Part shown: positions 59,084 through 64,000 of the stretch, piece by piece
Layout of the letters: every line of letters begins with the position of its first letter
Numbering within the stretch: position 1 is the stretch's first letter
NCBI RefSeq assembly: GCF_932526225.1
Contig: NC_064047.1
Span: 11,709,501-11,773,500, forward strand
DNA length: 64,000 nt
Direction of reading: 5' to 3'
Origin: Nematostella vectensis
Taxonomy: Eukaryota; Cnidaria; Anthozoa; Actiniaria; Edwardsiidae
Program-made: the position numbers and the translations under genes
Notes under the pieces: model-generated
Seen by the model: only the letters and a program-made list of their open reading frames with translations
Told to the model about the DNA's origin: nothing
Database searches by the model: none

Positions 59084-59237
59084 GCGAAACTCAGAATTTT
59101 TGTTTTACTAGATGTTTTGTACACCCTTTGTTCGTCACCAGTTTAGAAGCGTCCCGTCAGAGTCCTTTCATTTAAGGCATGCTAATTTCGATAAGTATAT
59201 GTAAGCATTCTGTATATATTAGTCTCTGAAGTTAAGA
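59084..59237 (+). mobile_element. Second LINE 3' end, inverted relative to the first
   Basis: The sequence from AACTCAGAATTTTTG to GAAGTTAAGAT is nearly identical to the reverse complement of 56521-56678. There is no coding part and no simple-repeat tail, so it is an extremely 5'-truncated copy. The two copies form an inverted repeat about 2.4 kb apart. Confidence 0.8.
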
Positions 59238-59670
59238 TTTATTTAGTTCGTCCTCTCTGTCGTCTACTCGTCTGCATATTGTCATCTGGCTATGTGCATG
59301 ATGTTGGTACACACTGGCGTAACAAACGTAGATTTTGCCCGGTGGCGCCAACTGTCGTCCGTCGATCGCCATATAAATGTATTTAACGCTTGCTGCAGGC
59401 TTTACAAATTTATTGAAAATACCACAAATGGCTAAACACAAAAAATTTGAAGTTGGACGATCTTGAACGCGGACTTTTAAAACCTACCTAACCTACACAG
59501 AATACGTGACACTTGAATTAATTTAGTTAGTCACCTCACGGGACTCCGTGTACCGCTGCACATTTGAGTAAACTTATCCGTTTGGTAATGTATCCGTTTT
59601 GTGTGTCCTTGATATATATTTAGTATAGTAAGAAAACAAATGTGTTCGCCAGTTAATTTAAGGGACAAAC

Positions 59671-59976
59671 TCAACACCAGATCGTGTAACAAAGGCTTTT
59701 ATAGAACCGGAACGGGGGGACGGAAGACCAAACAATATGGCGGTCCGATAACACCAGAGCGAGCCAGATCTCTGCGCGCGCATACATAACTAAGTCAGCA
59801 CCGCTGGCTGGCCCACCTTTGGGGTCTTTATATGTTGTATAGCCGTACTCTAGGAAAGGTGCGTCTTTGCAGTCTTTGTAGACTTCTACTTGAGTGTTTG
59901 TGAGTTCACCATTGTCTTTGTACATTACTGTTTCTACCGTCCTCTCTACTCGTCCAGTTTCTCTCTTGTCTGTCAT
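59671..59976 (-). CDS. Hypothetical protein downstream of the polymerase
   Basis: 101 residues starting MTDKRETGRVERTVETVMYK. The middle reads QVEVYKDCKDAPFLEYGYTT then KDPKGGPASGADLVMYARAE. The last 30 residues look less protein-like and may be read-through after a lost stop. It starts 80 bases after the polymerase stop. No family recognised; context suggests a Polinton gene. Confidence 0.35.
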   Translation of the reverse strand: MTDKRETGRVERTVETVMYKDNGELTNTQVEVYKDCKDAPFLEYGYTTYKDPKGGPASGADLVMYARAEIWLALVLSDRHIVWSSVPPFRFYKSLCYTIWC

Positions 59977-60056
59977 ATGCTACTATACTAGAACTTTTTT
60001 CGAAATAGTTTCAGTGCGTTAAGATGGTATACCTTATTAATGGATGCCGGTATGTG

Positions 60057-63000
60057 TCAAATAAAGATTCTTCTGGCAAATGCGTGATCGGGGTTATTGT
60101 CCGATCTTATAGTGCCCGTACAGGCTAAAATTTTGATTCCGTTTTTTGATATATGCATTTTATCGTCGAAACAGCTGAGTGACACTTTATTGATTTCGTA
60201 TCTTCCTAACTTATGGTTTTGGCTTCTGATGGTCTTCATTTTGTGGTGCATCTGTCTGTCGTCCATTAATGTCTTTTTATAGTCTTAATGCTTGATGTTA
60301 CTCTTAACCACATTCTTTTTTATTCCCTTTGCTGTCTTTGCTCCTGATTGGTAGTCTTTTATGTAACTGTACATCTTTGATCGCCTTCCGACAAACCCGC
60401 AGATGGGGATTCCTGCAGCCTCGTCTTTGAACTTGCTGATGCCTTTTTTGTTGGTTTCGTTGAAGTATGTGGAGGTCTTTGGGTAGTCACTATTGTCGAA
60501 ACTGTCTTTGTCGTTCCAGAAATCTTGGTACACGGCTTCTGTCTCTATCTCGTAGGTCAGACTGTCTGTATCTGTGAATAGTAGCATTTGCCTTGTCTCC
60601 GTACTTCTCTTTGATGTAGTTGTAGTGGAAGTCGTACATCAGTACCTTGCTGAGGTCTAGGATGCACATGCCCATATAGGCCGGCCTATTTAGGGTCAGT
60701 GTCTCTTTTTGATTTTGTGAACGGCCACTAAGTCCTTGTTGAATATCTTACTACTCATATAGGAGGGTTTGAGTAGTTTTAGTAGTTTCTTTTCTTCAGT
60801 CATCATTCGACGTCTACCCTGTTTCGTAGGTTCTCCATAGTCTCTCCGAATACGATGTTGTTCATCAGTTTGAAGAAATCTTTCTTACGTTTTTCAGTGT
60901 TGAAGTCTATATACTGCTTTAGCCATGGTGAATGGTCGATTTCTAAGACTCGGAGGACTTTAGTTACTTTTAGGCCTAGGTCTGTGTATAGCTAGAGGTT
61001 TCTGTAGTGTAGTACGTACTTCTCTTTGTCTTTAAAGGTTGGGATCGGTTTTGAGATTAAACCTGTTTGTATTCCGTATTTGGCTGCTATTTTGCTGCAG
61101 TAGTCGGACAGCATGTCTTTTTGCACGTTCACTCTTTCAGCGGCTAGTTGGTAGTCGTTGTGGAGGTCGTGGAGGCTTCTAGTATAAACCCCTTTTTACT
61201 ATTCTCTTCGTACTCAGCTAGGTTTAGCTTGTTGATGTTCTTTTCTGAATCCACCAGTTGGTATGTACTGACTCATAGCCCATCCGTACAAGTTGTTTGC
61301 ATCCAAGTACATAACATACTTCGAGGGCGCCGTCTCGTCGTGTGATTCCATGTACTTATTGTTGGCCTTGCTGTATCTGTTGGCTATACATGATATACCA
61401 TCGCGCATACCCTTCTCGATGAATTGGAACATGTTGATGTCTGTCATGAGTTCCAGTTTAATGTCGGTCATTTTTAGCATGGCGTCCCATGAAAGACCGG
61501 GGGATGTGAAGTAGTTGCATGGATCTAGCTTATAGTATTCTAGGCACGTTTTCCTAAAGTTCTTAAACAGGTCAGCCAGCAGAAGTATGCCAGACTCGAG
61601 GTATAGGTCGTGGTAGTCGCCCATGGTTTTAAGGTTAAACTTCTTCCACACTTTTTTTAGCATGTTTGTAATCGTCCTCTGAGATGTGTTGGTCGTACAT
61701 AGTGCTATAGAAGTCCTCCTTCGCTGGTAGCTTGTCGTTGAACATCTCAAAGCTGTCCATGTAGTCGTATGGGTATACACCCTTTCTAGCCATAAGGTCG
61801 AGTTTCTCACCTTTTAACCTCTTGGAGGTGTATTTCAATGACTCCCTAGGTAGGTTGCCTACCAATCTCTCAAAGCTGGAGCTCATGAACTGGAAGCTGT
61901 CGATGAATGTGAGGTGGTTGCCAAGCATAAAGGCCATTTACTTCTCCATGTTGTTCGGTATAGTGTTGATGTTCATTTGCTTCTCTTCACCCTTATCGTT
62001 CACATATGTGTGTTTCTTTACAATGGCTCCGATTTCCTGCATTATGAAATGGCTGTCGTAGCCTCTTAGGTTGTGAAATATAACGGGTACCTTTATCTCC
62101 TGAGGATTGATTCTAAGTTTCAGGGTACACTCTTGGTGCGCCGAGCCTCTGTACTTACCAGTTATGTGGCAGTGGTCTCGAACTCGAGTGTCCTTCTTAG
62201 TGTATTCTTTGTTGCATATGTGGCACTCTTGGGCTTTTTGGAATTGATCCTCGTCATGCTTTGACATTTTTGGCGCTTTATTGACACAGCTTTCTCACCC
62301 CTGTAAAGCTGCGTTTGCTTTGTATACTTGTCGTCGTAGGTGCAGACTACTTTATAGGCAAATCCACAGTCGGTATGTTTTGGTAGGCTCCAGTGTACCC
62401 ATGGATCTTTTCAGTTATAGCTTCAAAATCGGTGTAGATGACGAATGGTACTGGTTGTTTCTTGTGGTGGTTTATGAACTTGAGTGTGCTGTGTTCCTTA
62501 TCGGGCATCTTGACCGCCTCTGTTCCATTAATCTTGAGGCAGTTCTCAATGTGGTTGGTTAGTACTCTTTCAGAGCTGGAACACTGGAGGCAGCTAAAAC
62601 AAAAGTGCTTCTTATGCTCGTGTTTCGTTTGGTTGAACATGAATTTGTTAAAGTCTTTGATTAGTACATAGTGCTTGTTACTACCTTTAGTGATTAGTAG
62701 AAGCTCCATATGGCCTTCAAACCTCTCCTTTGATATGTACATTGGGTATGGTTGTGCGTTATCGTAACTGAATACATTGATGTTGATCCGGTTTTGCTTC
62801 TCGACTTTGTTAAAGTGTTTGACAGTCACCGGGAACTCAACACCTGAGTAGTCAATTTCTTTGACAAATTTCCTATTAGGCTTCTAAATTCTCTGGGGGG
62901 CTTTACCCTTTGGGTTCAGGTGTCTGATGTGGCACCATCTTAAGCACTCTCTGTCCTCGTTCTTTATGTTAATCAACCCTTTAGCGCTATTTCGTAGTTG

Positions 63001-63725
63001 GATGTATGATGATCCTCTCATCGGCTGGTATTTTACGATATCGACATCGACTGATTCTATTGTCCAGCCAGACCCCTCAGATACCCATTGGGCTATCTTA
63101 TTCAGGACTTGCTGCTGGGTGTTCTGTAGTGCCTCACTAATATCGGTACTATTGACTATTGTTTGAGGTGTAATGTTGAATTAGGCAGTCTTAAACTCTA
63201 AGCCCTCGTCAGACTCCTTCGTGAACGTTACCTTTAATGCTGTAGCGAATTTGAGGCCTTTCATAGATTGTAGTGTATTTGCGATATGGTAGTCGGTGGC
63301 CTTAGCCGTGCTTTGCAGTTGTGCTAGTGGGTCTCTACCATTTTTTATCCCAATTTCGAAGGACATGGTGTAACCGCTCAAGGCGCGCCTCGTCTGCGCT
63401 ATATTGGTTCTAGGTGTCGGCGCTGGCCTACGAGCCTTAGTTGTAGGATTTGGCCTACGAGCCCTAGGTGTCGGCACTGGCCGACGAGCCCTAGGTGTAG
63501 GAACTACTCCGGTGGTGGTGGCATTATTTTGTCCTCGTACTCCTGAGCCATCTGCTTGACGCTCCTGCGTGGTGTGGGTACTGGTGGTCCAGTCCTAGGT
63601 GCTGGTACAGGCTTTGTCCCCTGTAGCTTCAACAGTAAACCGTTAAGTTCAGACTTACTCAGTTTATTGAGGTCTCTCTCATTCATGTCTATATTAGGGT
63701 TACATATTTTCTGTGAGTCGCTCAT
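60057..63725 (-). pseudogene. Protein-primed family B DNA polymerase (Polinton), multiply frameshifted
   Basis: Successive - strand frames cover the whole family. The N-terminal part (63504-63725) has proline-rich PVPAPRTGPPVPTPRR; a repeated PTPRARRP stretch and MSFEIGIKNGRDPL lie in 63181-63477. About 62880-63180 reads in broken frame (INIKNEDRECLRWCHIRHLN). The exonuclease has FVIYTDFEAITEK (Exo I, 62347-62829) and FHNLRGYDSHFIMQ (Exo II, 61938-62267), with a zinc-type CHICNKEY...HCH element between. The polymerase has MYLDANNLYGWAM (motif A, 61214-61810), [15 protein letters not shown] (motif B, about 60850) and [11 protein letters not shown] (motif C, about 60560). The C-terminus ends at 60057. 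At least eight frame changes or stops make it non-functional. It would replicate the element from a protein primer. Confidence 0.85.
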
Positions 63726-63745
63726 ATATACACTTACTATATATT

Positions 63746-64000
63746 TTATTTTGAAATGTACGAACCAAACTGGTTCGTGACGAACCCGTCGGATTGTATG
63801 CTTCTGTATGTTTTTAATTTTTCTAGAATGTCTTGGTGGTCACATCGTTTGTGTTGCGTGCATTTTGGTTCCTCCGGTGCTTCTTAGTCTTAAGGTGGAA
63901 GTCTTCCCTGCTAGCGTGTAGTTTTTACCGTTTCCACATATTGGGTAGTACTCTTTATTCAGCATGTACCTAGTCTTGGATTCTCTTACAGTTCTTGTTC
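63746..64000 (-). CDS. Partial gene upstream of the polymerase, function unknown
   Basis: It enters from the right edge. One frame reads YMLNKEYYPICGNGKNYTLA. After a likely indel, another frame reads EAPEEPKCTQHKRCDHQDIL and ends SYISK before TAA at 63746. The C-x(3)-H...C-x-H spacing could bind zinc. The 3' end is 21 bases from the polymerase ATG. No family recognised. Confidence 0.35.

Larger units (their letters stand above)
59600..64000 (-). mobile_element. Polinton element 3, carrying family B DNA polymerase
   Basis: A - strand gene block: partial gene at 63746-64000, polymerase 60057-63725, small ORF 59671-59976. GC content is higher than in the surrounding intron. The right end is outside the window. 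No terminal palindrome like that of elements 1 and 2 was found on the left, so the left limit is uncertain. Confidence 0.7.

Overview
This window is eukaryotic, probably cnidarian (anthozoan most likely). It has GT-AG introns, long AT-rich non-coding stretches, several classes of transposable element, and the typical cnidarian mix of Polinton/Maverick, Penelope-like, gypsy and LINE remnants. The taxon is an inference; no rRNA or marker gene is present.

Two layers can be read. The host layer is one gene on the + strand. Six coding exons (8816-9295, 17241-17288, 26597-26862, 33809-34150, 55247-55310, 55429-55656) encode a signal peptide, a D8C/uromodulin-type cysteine domain, an EGF-like tail, two extracellular segments and the start of a von Willebrand factor D (VWD) domain. 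This matches a VWDE-like secreted or matrix protein. Exon phases agree across the first four exons. At least one exon between 34150 and 55247 was not found, and the 3' part of the gene lies beyond the identified exons. Its introns (7-21 kb) hold most of the repeats.

The mobile layer is dominated by Polinton/Maverick (adintovirus-like) elements. Element 1 (1-7810, entering from the left edge) carries an integrase, a zinc-ribbon/phospholipase A2 domain, an adenain-like protease, a pX-like protein, a major capsid protein, a small basic protein, a minor capsid (penton) protein, a beta-rich fibre-like protein, a membrane protein and a VLTF3-like zinc protein. Many of these genes are frameshifted. 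Element 2 (29595 to about 31430) is a decayed relative in the opposite orientation. Element 3 (about 59.6 kb to the right edge) carries a broken protein-primed family B DNA polymerase. Elements 1 and 2 both end in a homologous terminal palindrome starting AGTAGTATAG, an unusual feature.

Other content: a very large inverted repeat built from 117-bp units (36549-42413) fused to a truncated gypsy gag-pol (42414-43886); a Penelope-like GIY-YIG fragment (18.5-19 kb) with a hammerhead-like motif; transposase, RecQ-like and PIF1-like helicase fragments; MITEs at 9.6, 15.2 and 33.3 kb; a 26-bp minisatellite (13.3-14.4 kb); a 17-bp satellite of 2.8 kb that flips orientation near its end (51453-54250); a TAATGA microsatellite abutting a LINE 3' end (55951-57035); and a second, inverted LINE tail at 59.1 kb.
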